Source of the DNA: Beutenbergia cavernae DSM 12333
GTDB taxonomy: Bacteria; Actinomycetota; Actinomycetes; Actinomycetales; Beutenbergiaceae
Reading direction: 5' to 3'
NCBI RefSeq assembly: GCF_000023105.1
Contig: NC_012669.1
Span: 1,240,001 to 1,304,000, forward strand
DNA length: 64,000 nt
The first letter of the stretch is position 1, and each line of letters starts with the position of its first letter. The notes beneath the pieces are model-generated. The model was not told the origin of the DNA. It made no database searches and saw nothing but the letters and a program-made list of their open reading frames with translations. Shown here piece after piece: positions 8,776 to 16,582 of this stretch. The position numbers and the translations under genes were made by a program.

Positions 8776-8976
8776 GCGAGCGGCCGTGCTGCGCTTCTCG
8801 CCCCCTACGATGCGAACGATGACGCCGACCTCGTCACCTCCTGCGGGCAGCAGGTTGCTCTCGACGTCCCGTGCCCGCGGCCGATCATCAGCAGCCGCAG
8901 CCACCTCGACGTGTCCGCTCCCGAGATCGTGGCGATGATGGCCGAGGTCGCGCGAGACCGGGAGGCGCGAGCGTGA
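8776..8976 (+). pseudogene. Start-less coding-like ORF remnant coupled to next gene
   Basis: In one frame, about 60 codons after 8790 have strongly GC-rich third positions and read as plausible protein ('ANDDADLVTSCGQQVALDV', 'SAPEIVAMMAEVARDREA'). The frame has no ATG, GTG or TTG before the middle of the segment; it is open only through the preceding VOC gene in another frame. The stop TGA at 8974-8976 overlaps the GTG of the next gene, as in coupled operons. It could be a decayed or truncated gene, a sequence error, or a short protein starting at GTG about 8914. Low certainty. Confidence 0.3.
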
Positions 8977-9545
8977 AGGAGCCCGAGCCCGTCACCCAGA
9001 TCTCGGACGCGCGCTCGATCATGGCCGCGCTCGAGCGCGGCCCGAACCGATCGACTCCGCGCTGGCCGGATCTCGGCACCCCTGTGATCGACAGGGGCAG
9101 GTACGCGATCTTCCCGCTCGCCGTCGCCGTCGTTCCCGACGACGGCGACGCCGCCGACCCGCGCCTCTTGCTCACGCTGGAGCAGGGTCTGCGCATGGAC
9201 TGCATCCACCTCTACGGAGGCGACTTCTTCCATGCGGAGTCGTCCGTGGACCTCGACGAGGGGTACGGCCGCACGCTCGTCGACGCCGGCGCGGTCGTCC
9301 TTGGCCCGACGTGGATGCTGTGGTGGGGGATCGGGGAGGTCGCCGCGGTGCTCGTGCGCTCGGTCACCCGGGAGCGAACGCAGGAGACCCTCGCTCTCCA
9401 CCTCGTCCCCAGGCACTGGGTCTGGGACTCCGCGCCGAGCCCCGCCACGAAGCGCGAGGCCTCACGCCGTCGGCGGCTGCGGAAGGAACGGGACGCGGTC
9501 GCCGTCGCGGACCTCGTCTGGTCCTGGCCGCTCCCGGCCGAGTAG
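8973..9545 (+). CDS. Hypothetical protein
   Basis: 190 residues, soluble, no family recognised. It is Asp/Glu-rich in the middle ('PDDGDAADPRLLLTLEQGL', 'ESSVDLDEGYGRTLVDAGA') with aromatic patches ('GPTWMLWWGIGEVAAVL'). A very basic segment lies near the C-terminus ('KREASRRRRLRKERDA'). The GTG at 8973 overlaps the stop of the upstream ORF remnant (GTGA). No ribosome site better than GGAGGCGCGA is visible just upstream. It converges with the gene ending at 9557, 11 bp away. Confidence 0.6.
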   Translation: MKEPEPVTQISDARSIMAALERGPNRSTPRWPDLGTPVIDRGRYAIFPLAVAVVPDDGDAADPRLLLTLEQGLRMDCIHLYGGDFFHAESSVDLDEGYGRTLVDAGAVVLGPTWMLWWGIGEVAAVLVRSVTRERTQETLALHLVPRHWVWDSAPSPATKREASRRRRLRKERDAVAVADLVWSWPLPAE

Positions 9546-9556
9546 CCGGGCGGAGC

Positions 9557-10738
9557 TCATGCCTGGCGCCGGTGCTCCGCGAGCCAGGTGTGGTTGACGA
9601 TGGCGGCGCTGACCTCGTCGCGGAAGGCGCGGGAGGTCTCGGGATCGCGGTACAGGTTGCGCGGGTAGAACGTGGAGTCCTCCCGGTGGGGCGAGCCGTC
9701 GTGGATCTTCCGCGCGAGCTGCGAGAGGTAGTCGTGGCCGCCCACGCGATAGGCCTCGAGCTCGGACTCGCTCAGGCGGAGCAGCGCCGAGTCGTCGGCC
9801 ATCGAGCTCACCACGTACCGGGCGTCGAGGTAGAGGATGCCCTGCTTCTCCACCAGGAACCATGCTCCGGGCTCGTGGTCGACGTAGCGCATCGCGTCGC
9901 TGGCCGCGGCGATCCGGTCCGCATCGCCCCACGACTCGACGGGCGGGATCGCCTCGAGCGGGCGCTGCCGCGCCTCGTCCGTCGGGTAGTACCCGAACGT
10001 CGGGCAGGAGTCGCGGTGCAGTGTGAAGCAGGCGACCCGCTGGCACGTCCGGCAGGCGACCTGACTCTCCGCCCGCTCCATCAGCCCCGACGCCCCGAGC
10101 AGCGCCAGATCGGCGAGCCGGACGTGGGCGCTGCTCTCGCTGAGCACGCGCGCCTCGACCCCCGCTGCTAGCTCGGCGATGGTGCGGTCCACGTCGACGG
10201 CACCGTAGCCGTCGCGAACGAGCAGGCCGCTGCACGTGGGGCAGTCGTCGTCCTCGGGTCGGGTGGTCTGCCTCGGGTTATCCGCCGTGAACGCGACGCC
10301 GAGCAGGTCTCCGGGCGTGCTCCCGCCGAACGGCCTGAACTCGGCTCGCGCGTACCCGCCGTCCAGCGCGAAGCAGCGCGAGCTCCCGGGACCGAACGTC
10401 CACGAGGTGCCGAAGACCGCCTTCAGGTCGGCGAACGTCGCGCGGTTGCGGGCGCCCGCGACCCAGTCCGACAGATCGAGCCCGCGCCTGGCGAACGGCG
10501 TCGGGACGACGTGCAGCACCACGGCGACGACGGCGTCGTCGTGCATGAGGATCTCCCCGCCGGAGGGGTACGACAGCCGCCGCGACCGCACGGCGGGTTC
10601 GCCGACCAGCTGCTCGGAGACCTCGACCGGCACACCCCCGAACGCCTCGACCAGCCGGCGCACCGCCGGATCCTCCTCCGACAGGCAGAGCGCGTCGAGG
10701 ATCAGCGGCAGCCGAGCGCGCGTTCGCCATCGTTCCAC
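9557..10738 (-). CDS. Hypothetical protein with CxxC pairs
   Basis: 393 residues, no transmembrane segment. Two cysteine clusters stand out: 'DDDCPTCSGLLV' (about 167-178) and 'VACRTCQRVACFTLHRDSC' (about 232-250). They look like a split zinc ribbon. The N-terminal half contains 'YPSGGEILMHDDAVVAVVL'; the C-terminal half contains 'YYPTDEARQRPLEAIPP' and 'WFLVEKQGILYLDARYVV'. The segment 'FGTSWTFGPGSSRCFALDG' carries another Cys. I recognise no family or enzyme motif. The GTG at 10738 has GATACT ending 6 nt upstream, a poor match to the leaderless -10 pattern. Confidence 0.65.
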   Translation of the reverse strand: MERWRTRARLPLILDALCLSEEDPAVRRLVEAFGGVPVEVSEQLVGEPAVRSRRLSYPSGGEILMHDDAVVAVVLHVVPTPFARRGLDLSDWVAGARNRATFADLKAVFGTSWTFGPGSSRCFALDGGYARAEFRPFGGSTPGDLLGVAFTADNPRQTTRPEDDDCPTCSGLLVRDGYGAVDVDRTIAELAAGVEARVLSESSAHVRLADLALLGASGLMERAESQVACRTCQRVACFTLHRDSCPTFGYYPTDEARQRPLEAIPPVESWGDADRIAAASDAMRYVDHEPGAWFLVEKQGILYLDARYVVSSMADDSALLRLSESELEAYRVGGHDYLSQLARKIHDGSPHREDSTFYPRNLYRDPETSRAFRDEVSAAIVNHTWLAEHRRQA

Positions 10739-10848
10739 CTGGCCAGTATCGGGGCGGCGAGCCGACGTCGGGCGCCCATCCGCTGGGCGTGCGGCGACGA
10801 AGACCAGGTGAGCGGACCACGAGGGGCCGCGTGACCTGAGGAGCCACC

Positions 10849-11049
10849 GTGAACGTGATCAGACGCAGCGTCGTCGCCAGCACAGCAGTCGTGGCCGCCG
10901 GCGCCCTGGTGGTGGCAGGCGGCCTGGCGCTCGCTAGCGACCGACCCGGGACTGCCGAGAACCCGCCGACGACCTACGCGCAAGACACCCGAGAGGCTCC
11001 GGGGATCCTGGCCGATCCAACTGCCGACAACACCGACGTGTTCGGCTAG
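10849..11049 (+). CDS. Small secreted protein
   Basis: 66 residues. A basic start ('VNVIRRS') and a hydrophobic core ('VVASTAVVAAGALVVAGGL', residues 8-26) form a signal peptide, with likely cleavage after 'ALA' near residue 29. The mature part would be only ~37 polar residues ('PTTYAQDTREAPGILADPT') without Cys. GTG 10849 has a strong ribosome site, GAGGAG at 10838-10843. Function unknown. A long palindrome begins 18 nt after its stop. Confidence 0.6.
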   Translation: MNVIRRSVVASTAVVAAGALVVAGGLALASDRPGTAENPPTTYAQDTREAPGILADPTADNTDVFG

Positions 11050-11067
11050 TGATCAGCGGATCATGCT

Positions 11068-11143
11068 GGCTCGAGCTCGTACCCACGCGACGAGCTCGTA
11101 CTCCCGGGAGTACGAGCTCGTCGCGCGGGTACGAGCTCGAGCC
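11068..11143. repeat. 76-bp near-perfect palindrome, copy 1 of GAGCTCGTAC element
   Basis: Symmetric about CCC|GGG at 11105/11106, with 37 of 38 bases paired between arms. Each arm reads GGCTCGAGCTCGTACCC, then ACGCGACGAGCTCGTACT, so GAGCTCGTAC occurs twice per arm. A related element lies at 61606-61672. Both sit just behind a forward-strand stop codon. As RNA it would be a very stable hairpin without a U-tract; as DNA it could extrude a cruciform. Confidence 0.85.
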
Positions 11144-11274
11144 GACGCCGGCCCCAGCCGTCGGCGACGAGGAGGTTCACCTCCGGGTCACGGACCTCCG
11201 TCCCGGCACGTGCCAGGACCGCGCCGGGCGCGGCAGGCCTTGTGCGCACCGCCCTGGCCGCAGAGCATGGACGC

Positions 11275-11685
11275 ATGAAGGTCACGCGCACGATCACGGT
11301 GTTCGACGCCCCCGACCTGGCCACGGAGAGCGCGTTCTGGGCCGACCTCCTGGGTGGCACGGTCGACGCGGAGGACGACTGGCACAGCGTCAGCGTCGAC
11401 GGCGAGTGGCGGATGGGCTTCCAGCTCGCTCCCAACCACGTCCCTCCGGACTGGCCGGACGGCACGCCGCAGCAGCAGATCCACCTCGACGTGTGGGTCG
11501 ACGACCTCGCCGAGGGCCACGAACGGGTCCTCGCCCTCGGTGGGCGTCTCCTGCAGTCCTCCCAGGAGCCGGACGCGGACGAGCAGTTCGTCGTCTACGC
11601 GGATCCCGCCGGGCACCCGTTCTGCCTGTGCTGGGCGGCGGCGGATCCTGCGGTCGCCGTCGAGCCACCCGACGAGCAGGCGTAG
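11275..11685 (+). CDS. VOC family protein
   Basis: 136 residues, single VOC module of the PhnB/'glyoxalase-like' group: 'TVFDAPDLATESAFWADLL' at the start and 'FVVYADPAGHPFCLCWAAA' near the end, a pattern common in actinobacterial VOC proteins. The ATG at 11275 starts directly at the first strand ('MKVTRTITVFD'); an upstream in-frame ATG at 11242 would add 11 residues without family support. The stop lies 7 bp before the globin start, and the globin overlaps the next gene, so the three genes form one operon. Substrate unknown. Confidence 0.85.
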   Translation: MKVTRTITVFDAPDLATESAFWADLLGGTVDAEDDWHSVSVDGEWRMGFQLAPNHVPPDWPDGTPQQQIHLDVWVDDLAEGHERVLALGGRLLQSSQEPDADEQFVVYADPAGHPFCLCWAAADPAVAVEPPDEQA

Positions 11686-11692
11686 GCCGACG

Positions 11693-12148
11693 ATGCCGGC
11701 CACCGTCTACGACGCGCTCGGCGGGGACGACGCCGTGCTCGCCCTGGCCCGCGCGTGGCACACCCGCTGCCTCGCGGACCCGGTGATGGCCCACCCGTTC
11801 TCCCACCCCGGTCACCCGCAGCACGTCGAACGGCTCGCTGCCTACTGGGCGGAGGCGCTCGGTGGACCCGACGCCTACAGCGCGTCGATGGGCGACCACA
11901 GCCACGTCCTGCGGATGCACGCGGGCAACGGCGAGCACGAGGAGATGGACGCGCGCGCCGTCGCCTGCTTCGAGGCGGCGCTCGACGACGTCGGCGTCCA
12001 GGACGAACCGCTGCGATCCACGCTCGAGGCGTGGTGGCGTTGGTCGGTCGACGCGATGGCGGCGTACCCGGCGTCCGCGGCCGACGTACCCGGAGGCCTG
12101 CCGTTCCCGCGCTGGTCGTGGGACGGGCCGGTGGCCCCGGCACGATGA
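11693..12148 (+). CDS. Truncated hemoglobin (group II-like globin)
   Basis: 151-residue 2-on-2 globin. It opens 'TVYDALGGDDAVLALARAW', typical of group II truncated globins. 'HPGHPQHVERLAAYWAEAL' and 'GDHSHVLRMHAGNGEHEEM' follow; a His in the latter segment is the likely proximal haem ligand, though I cannot assign it with certainty. The Trp-rich C-terminal helix ('AWWRWSVDAMAAYP') is also typical. Such globins bind O2 or NO and take part in redox or nitrosative-stress chemistry. It sits between a VOC gene and a deazaflavin-type reductase, and the reductase start overlaps its stop (ATGA). The context suggests an oxidative or nitrosative detoxification operon (inference). Confidence 0.87.
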   Translation: MPATVYDALGGDDAVLALARAWHTRCLADPVMAHPFSHPGHPQHVERLAAYWAEALGGPDAYSASMGDHSHVLRMHAGNGEHEEMDARAVACFEAALDDVGVQDEPLRSTLEAWWRWSVDAMAAYPASAADVPGGLPFPRWSWDGPVAPAR

Positions 12149-12645
12149 CGCTGCTCGAGCGGATCGGGGCGTGGTCGGCTCACGTCTTCCGCGTGCGTGC
12201 GCTCGTGCGAGCTCCGATCCCGCTGTTCCGCTGGGGGCTCGGCGTGCTCGTCGGCGGCAGGTACTGCTGGCTCGAGCACCGCGGCCGGCGTAGCGGGCTC
12301 GTCCGGTCGGTCGTCCTGGAGGTCGTGGACCGCCCGGCGGACGACGTCGTCGTGGTCGCCTCCGGGTTCGGCACCTCGTCCCAGTGGTACCGGAACCTCC
12401 AGGCGGACCCGCGGGCGCGCCTCAGCGTCGGATCGAGGTACCGGGTCCCCGCTCGCGCCCGCCTCCTCGACGCCGACGACTCCGCGGCCGCCCTGCGGAC
12501 CTACGCGGCGCGGCACCCACGGGACTGGCAGCTGCTGCTCGCCCTGTGCCGCGAGGCGACGGGCGTCGCCGACCCGGACATCCCGTGCGTGGAGCTCCGC
12601 CTGCGCACCGGGCGACCCGGGTCTCGGGCCGGTCACGCGTCGTGA
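12145..12645 (+). CDS. Deazaflavin (F420)-dependent nitroreductase family protein
   Basis: 166 residues of the Ddn split-barrel family: 'RYCWLEHRGRRSGLVRSVV', where T/S-x-G-R-x-S/T-G contacts the cofactor, 'VVVASGFGTSSQWYRNLQA' and 'DPRARLSVGSRYRVPARA'. Members use F420H2 or act as quinone reductases. The ATG overlaps the globin stop by 4 bp, implying coupled translation. The N-terminal ~30 residues ('AWSAHVFRVRALVRAPIPLF') form an amphipathic membrane-associating helix, as in other family members. About 280 bp without a gene follow before the oligopeptide transporter operon. Confidence 0.87.
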   Translation: MTLLERIGAWSAHVFRVRALVRAPIPLFRWGLGVLVGGRYCWLEHRGRRSGLVRSVVLEVVDRPADDVVVVASGFGTSSQWYRNLQADPRARLSVGSRYRVPARARLLDADDSAAALRTYAARHPRDWQLLLALCREATGVADPDIPCVELRLRTGRPGSRAGHAS

Positions 12646-12925
12646 CCCGGCTCACACACCGACGGGTTGCCCGCTGCCGCCGGCGAGCCGCGCCGGGTCA
12701 ACGATTCCCGTGCATCACGCAAGTGTTACGCGCCGATGACGGACGTCTCGAACCGGTATCACTTCGATAACGATGGTTGCCGCTGGGGCACCGAGGGCTG
12801 CTGGGGCCGTGTCGGCTGTGGGTACGCTCGCCCCGTCCCAGGCGGATAACCACCCACGGGCGCCCACAAGGCGCCGTCCGGCATGCCGGCGTGGCAGGGC
12901 ATCCGGCCATCCCAGAGGAGGAACA
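12646..12925 (+). promoter_or_regulatory. Upstream region of the oligopeptide transporter operon
   Basis: 280 bp without a convincing gene. Less GC-rich DNA lies around 12720-12780, including the imperfect dyad GTATC-N5-GATAAC (12756-12771), a possible operator. TACGCT at 12823-12828 could be a -10 box, giving a ~90-nt leader; no clear -35 is seen. A strong ribosome site AGAGGAGG (12914-12921) precedes the GTG at 12926. Confidence 0.4.
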
Positions 12926-14833
12926 GTGAAGATCAGGCGATTTGCCGCCTTCGGTGCAGCAGTGGCTGCCACCGCGCTCGCACTGTCCGCTTGCCAGTCG
13001 CCCGGCAGTGGCAGCGACGACAACGGCGGCGACGATGAGGGCCTTTCCCAAGACACAGCGGTCACGTTCGGATGGAACCAGTCGTTCTACGAGTACAACG
13101 GCGACTCGTCGACGGGCAACGCGACCGCCAACGCGATCGTGCTCTACCTGATGAACAGCGCCTTCCGGTACTTCGACGAGGACCTGAACATCGCTCAGGA
13201 CACCTCGTTCGGCACGTACGAGAAGACGAGCGACGACCCGCTGACCGTCGAGTACACGGTGAACGACGACGTGGCCTGGTCCGACGGGACGCCCGTCGAC
13301 GCTGCGGACATGCTCCTCTCGTGGGCAGCGACCAGCGGTCACTTCAACACCCTCGCGGACGAAGAGGTCGAGACGGACGAAGAGGGCAACGTCACCAACC
13401 AGGGTGACAACGTCTACTTCAGCGGCACCTCGGTCGCCTCGAGCTACATCATCCCGACGCCGGAGATCAGCGAGGATGGCAAGACGATCACCCTCGTCTA
13501 CGACCGCCCCTTCGCCGACTGGGAGCAGGGCTTCGGCATCGGCGTCCCCGCCCACGTCGTCGCGATGCACGCGCTGGGGATCGACGACGCGACGGAGGCC
13601 AAGGAGGCCCTCATCGACGCGATCAACAACGACGACACCGAGGCGCTGGCGGCCATCTCGCAGTTCTGGAACGAGGGCTTCCAGTTCGGTGACTCGCTGC
13701 CGGACGACGAGTCGCTCTACCTCTCGAACGGTGCGTACCTCCTCACGGACTTCGTTCGCGACCAGTACGTGACGCTCGAGCGCAACCCGGACTACAACGG
13801 TGACCGTCCGGCGAACGTCGAGCGCGTCACGATCCGCTACAACGGCGACCCGATGGCGTCCCTCCAGGCGCTGCAGAACGGTGAGGTCGACGTCATCGAG
13901 CCGCAGGCGACGACGGACATCCTCCAGGCCGCCGAGGCGCTGGGTGAGGACTTCACGGTGCTGACCGGCGACGCCGCGACGTACGAGCACATCGACCTCG
14001 CGCAGAACAACGGCGGTCCGTTCGACCCGGCTGCCTACGGCGGCGACGCGGCCATCGCGCGCGACGTCCGTGAGGCGTTCCTGCTCCTCATCCCGCGTGA
14101 GGACATCGTCGACACGCTGATCCGTCCGCTCAACCCGGAGGCGAACGTTCGCCAGACGAACCTCGCCGTGCCGAGCGCGCCGAACTACGACGCGATCGTG
14201 GCGGCGAACGGGTACGAGGAGGCGTTCCCGGCGGTCGTCGACCAGTCGTCGATCGACCGGGCGACCCAGCTCCTGACCGACGCCGGCGTCACGACGCCGA
14301 TCGACGTCCGGATCATGACGGACTCGCTGAACACCCGCCGCCAGAACCAGCTGCAGATCATCTCTGACACGGTCAACGCGTCGGGTCTGTTCAGCATCGT
14401 CGACGCGTCCAACGCCGACTGGGGCGCGCTGCTGTCCGACACCTCGCAGTACGACGCTGCGATCTTCGGGTGGCAGTCGACCGGCACGGGTGCGACGAAC
14501 TCGGACGCCAACTACCGTCCGGGCGCGATCAACAACTTCTACGGGTACGACAACCCTGAGGTGACCGCGCTGCTCGACGAGATCGCCGTGACGACCGACC
14601 AGGACACCGTGACGGAGCTGCAGGGCGAGATGGAGGCGTTCCTGGTTCAGGACGCGTTCGGCCTGCCGATCTACCAGCACCCGGGTGTCGACGTCTACCG
14701 GAACTCGATCGAGGGCATCAACCCGATCGCCCTGAGCCCGACCGTGTTCTGGAACTACTGGGAGTGGGACGTCACCGGTGACACCGCCGGCGAGCCCACG
14801 TCCGAGGAGGCGACGGAGGAAGCGACCGAGTAG
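12926..14833 (+). CDS. Oligopeptide ABC transporter substrate-binding lipoprotein
   Basis: 635-residue family-5 extracellular solute-binding protein. The signal peptide carries a lipobox, 'ALSAC', with Cys23 as the lipidation site, so the protein is anchored to the outer face of the membrane. A Ser/Gly/Asp linker follows. Family motifs include 'YEKTSDDPLTVEYTVNDDV' with 'AWSDGTPVDAADML', 'NPDYNGDRPANVERVTIRY' and a Trp-rich C-terminal lobe. The C-terminus ends in acidic repeats ('TSEEATEEATE'). A large hairpin downstream probably lets this gene be transcribed more than the permeases. Peptide transport is inferred from the family and from the DppB/DppC/DppDF neighbours. Confidence 0.92.
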   Translation: MKIRRFAAFGAAVAATALALSACQSPGSGSDDNGGDDEGLSQDTAVTFGWNQSFYEYNGDSSTGNATANAIVLYLMNSAFRYFDEDLNIAQDTSFGTYEKTSDDPLTVEYTVNDDVAWSDGTPVDAADMLLSWAATSGHFNTLADEEVETDEEGNVTNQGDNVYFSGTSVASSYIIPTPEISEDGKTITLVYDRPFADWEQGFGIGVPAHVVAMHALGIDDATEAKEALIDAINNDDTEALAAISQFWNEGFQFGDSLPDDESLYLSNGAYLLTDFVRDQYVTLERNPDYNGDRPANVERVTIRYNGDPMASLQALQNGEVDVIEPQATTDILQAAEALGEDFTVLTGDAATYEHIDLAQNNGGPFDPAAYGGDAAIARDVREAFLLLIPREDIVDTLIRPLNPEANVRQTNLAVPSAPNYDAIVAANGYEEAFPAVVDQSSIDRATQLLTDAGVTTPIDVRIMTDSLNTRRQNQLQIISDTVNASGLFSIVDASNADWGALLSDTSQYDAAIFGWQSTGTGATNSDANYRPGAINNFYGYDNPEVTALLDEIAVTTDQDTVTELQGEMEAFLVQDAFGLPIYQHPGVDVYRNSIEGINPIALSPTVFWNYWEWDVTGDTAGEPTSEEATEEATE

Positions 14834-14856
14834 GTCGGTCCTCTACCACCGCTGAC

Positions 14857-14909
14857 GCAGTGGGCGAGGGGCACCGGTGCCCGACCGGCGCCGGTGCCCC
14901 TCGCACTGC
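14857..14909 (+). terminator. Large hairpin between binding-protein and permease genes
   Basis: GCAGTG..CGAGGGGCACCGG pairs with CCGGTGCCCCTCG..CACTGC around a ~13-nt loop. This gives roughly 19 pairs with a two-base bulge. It starts 23 nt after the binding-protein stop, with no T-run behind it. It is likely a partial terminator or 3'-protective element. Confidence 0.6.
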
Positions 14910-15049
14910 TTCCAGGTGGCGTTGTCCGCCCGGATTTCCCGACGGCTGCGAGCACGCACCATCCCGCCCAGGCGGGGAGTATGGTCGCCCGCGTGCGGTC
15001 GTCATCTGATGCAGCGCACACCCCGCGCTCCCAGTGAGGTCTCAACCAG

Positions 15050-16582
15050 ATGCTCAGATTCCTGACACGCCGCGTTCTCGCGGGGCTGGCGATCCTGTTG
15101 GTCGCGAGCTTCCTCTACTACTTGATGATCAACGCCGTCATCGACCCGCTAGAGGACCTGCGCTTCAACACCGATCCCGACACCCCGCAGAAGATCGCGC
15201 AACGCATCAGCGACCTCCGGCTCGACGAGTCGGTGTTCGTCCGTTACCTGTCCTGGCTCGGTAACTTCGTCACCGGCGACATGGGGATCTCCTGGCCGAC
15301 GGGGCAGACGGTCACGAGCATGCTCCAGGGCGCGATCATCGCCACGATCCAGCTGCTGACGATGTCGACGATCCTCGCGATCTTCCTCGGCGTGGCAGTC
15401 GGCGTCGTGAGCGCCCTGCGGCAGTACTCGTCGTTCGACTACCTCATCACGTTCGTCTCGTTCCTGCTGTTCTCGCTCCCGTCGTTCTGGGTGGCGGTGC
15501 TGCTCAAGCAGTGGGGCGCCATCGGCTACAACGACTTCCTGCGTGACCCCGTGATCTCGACGGCGGTCCTGATCGGCATCGGCATCGTCGCCGGCCTGGT
15601 CTGGACGCTCGCGATCGGCGGGGACGTCCGCAGGCGCGTGATCGTCTTCGCCTCAGGCTTCGCCGCGACCTTCGGCGTGTTCCTCTACCTCCAGCTCAGC
15701 GGCTGGTGGCTGACGCCGAGGATCGACCTCGGCATGCTCGTCCTGATCGGCGCGGCGACGGCGCTCGCGGTCACGGCGATCTCCACGGGTCTGCGCAACC
15801 GCCGGTCCCTCGGAGCGGCGTTCACGTCCGTGGGGGTCGGGCTCCTCTTCTTCGTGCTGCTCAACTACGGCGGAGGGTGGGGCGCGCTGACGCCGTCGAT
15901 GACCTGGGGGATGCTCATCCTCCTCGGCGTCGTCTCCGCGGCGATCGGCGTCGGGGTCGGTTATGCCTGGGGCGGGCCGGACCGCGGTCAGTCCGCACGA
16001 ACCGCGGCGATCGTGTCGGTCCTCATGGCGGTCTACATCGCCGTCGACCGCATGATGCAGGCCTGGCCGGCCTACTCCGACGCGCTCAGCGGGCGCCCGA
16101 TCGCCACGACCGGCAACCGGACGCCGAACCTCGGCGGCAACTTCTGGATCACCGCGCTCGACACGTACACGCACCTGATCCTGCCGACGCTCGTGCTGCT
16201 GCTCGTCTCGTTCGCGTCGTACACGCGCTACTCGCGGGCCAGCATGCTCGAGACGATGAACCAGGACTACATCCGCACGGCACGCGCGAAGGGCCTCAAC
16301 GAACGCACCGTGATCATGCGGCACGCGTTCCGGAACACGCTCATTCCGCTGGCGACGATCGTTCCCGTCGACATCATCACGCTGCTCGGCGGCGCGCTGA
16401 TCACGGAACGCATCTTCGGCCGACCAGGAATGGGCTCGATGTTCCTCACCGGGTTGGACATGAACGACATCAACCCCGTGATGGCCTACCTGATGATCGT
16501 GGCGGCGCTCGCGATCGTCGCGAACATCGTCGCCGACCTCGTCTACACAGTCCTCGACCCCCGGATCCGGGTGAACGCATGA
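15050..16582 (+). CDS. Oligopeptide ABC transporter permease (DppB type) with extra membrane segment
   Basis: 510 residues against ~310-340 for typical DppB/OppB. The N-terminal helix and periplasmic region look normal ('FLTRRVLAGLAILLVASFL', 'GNFVTGDMGISWPTGQTV'). The C-terminal part has the EAA loop that docks the ATPase ('YIRTARAKGLNERTVIMRHA') and 'GRPGMGSMFLTGLDMNDIN'. Between about residues 165 and 350 lie some five extra hydrophobic helices ('AVLIGIGIVAGLVWTLAI', 'LGMLVLIGAATALAVTAIS', 'WGMLILLGVVSAAIGVGV' and others) that interrupt the usual fold. Its TGA overlaps the ATG of the next permease. The ATG at 15050 has only a modest ribosome site (GAGG, 11 nt away). Confidence 0.9.
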   Translation: MLRFLTRRVLAGLAILLVASFLYYLMINAVIDPLEDLRFNTDPDTPQKIAQRISDLRLDESVFVRYLSWLGNFVTGDMGISWPTGQTVTSMLQGAIIATIQLLTMSTILAIFLGVAVGVVSALRQYSSFDYLITFVSFLLFSLPSFWVAVLLKQWGAIGYNDFLRDPVISTAVLIGIGIVAGLVWTLAIGGDVRRRVIVFASGFAATFGVFLYLQLSGWWLTPRIDLGMLVLIGAATALAVTAISTGLRNRRSLGAAFTSVGVGLLFFVLLNYGGGWGALTPSMTWGMLILLGVVSAAIGVGVGYAWGGPDRGQSARTAAIVSVLMAVYIAVDRMMQAWPAYSDALSGRPIATTGNRTPNLGGNFWITALDTYTHLILPTLVLLLVSFASYTRYSRASMLETMNQDYIRTARAKGLNERTVIMRHAFRNTLIPLATIVPVDIITLLGGALITERIFGRPGMGSMFLTGLDMNDINPVMAYLMIVAALAIVANIVADLVYTVLDPRIRVNA

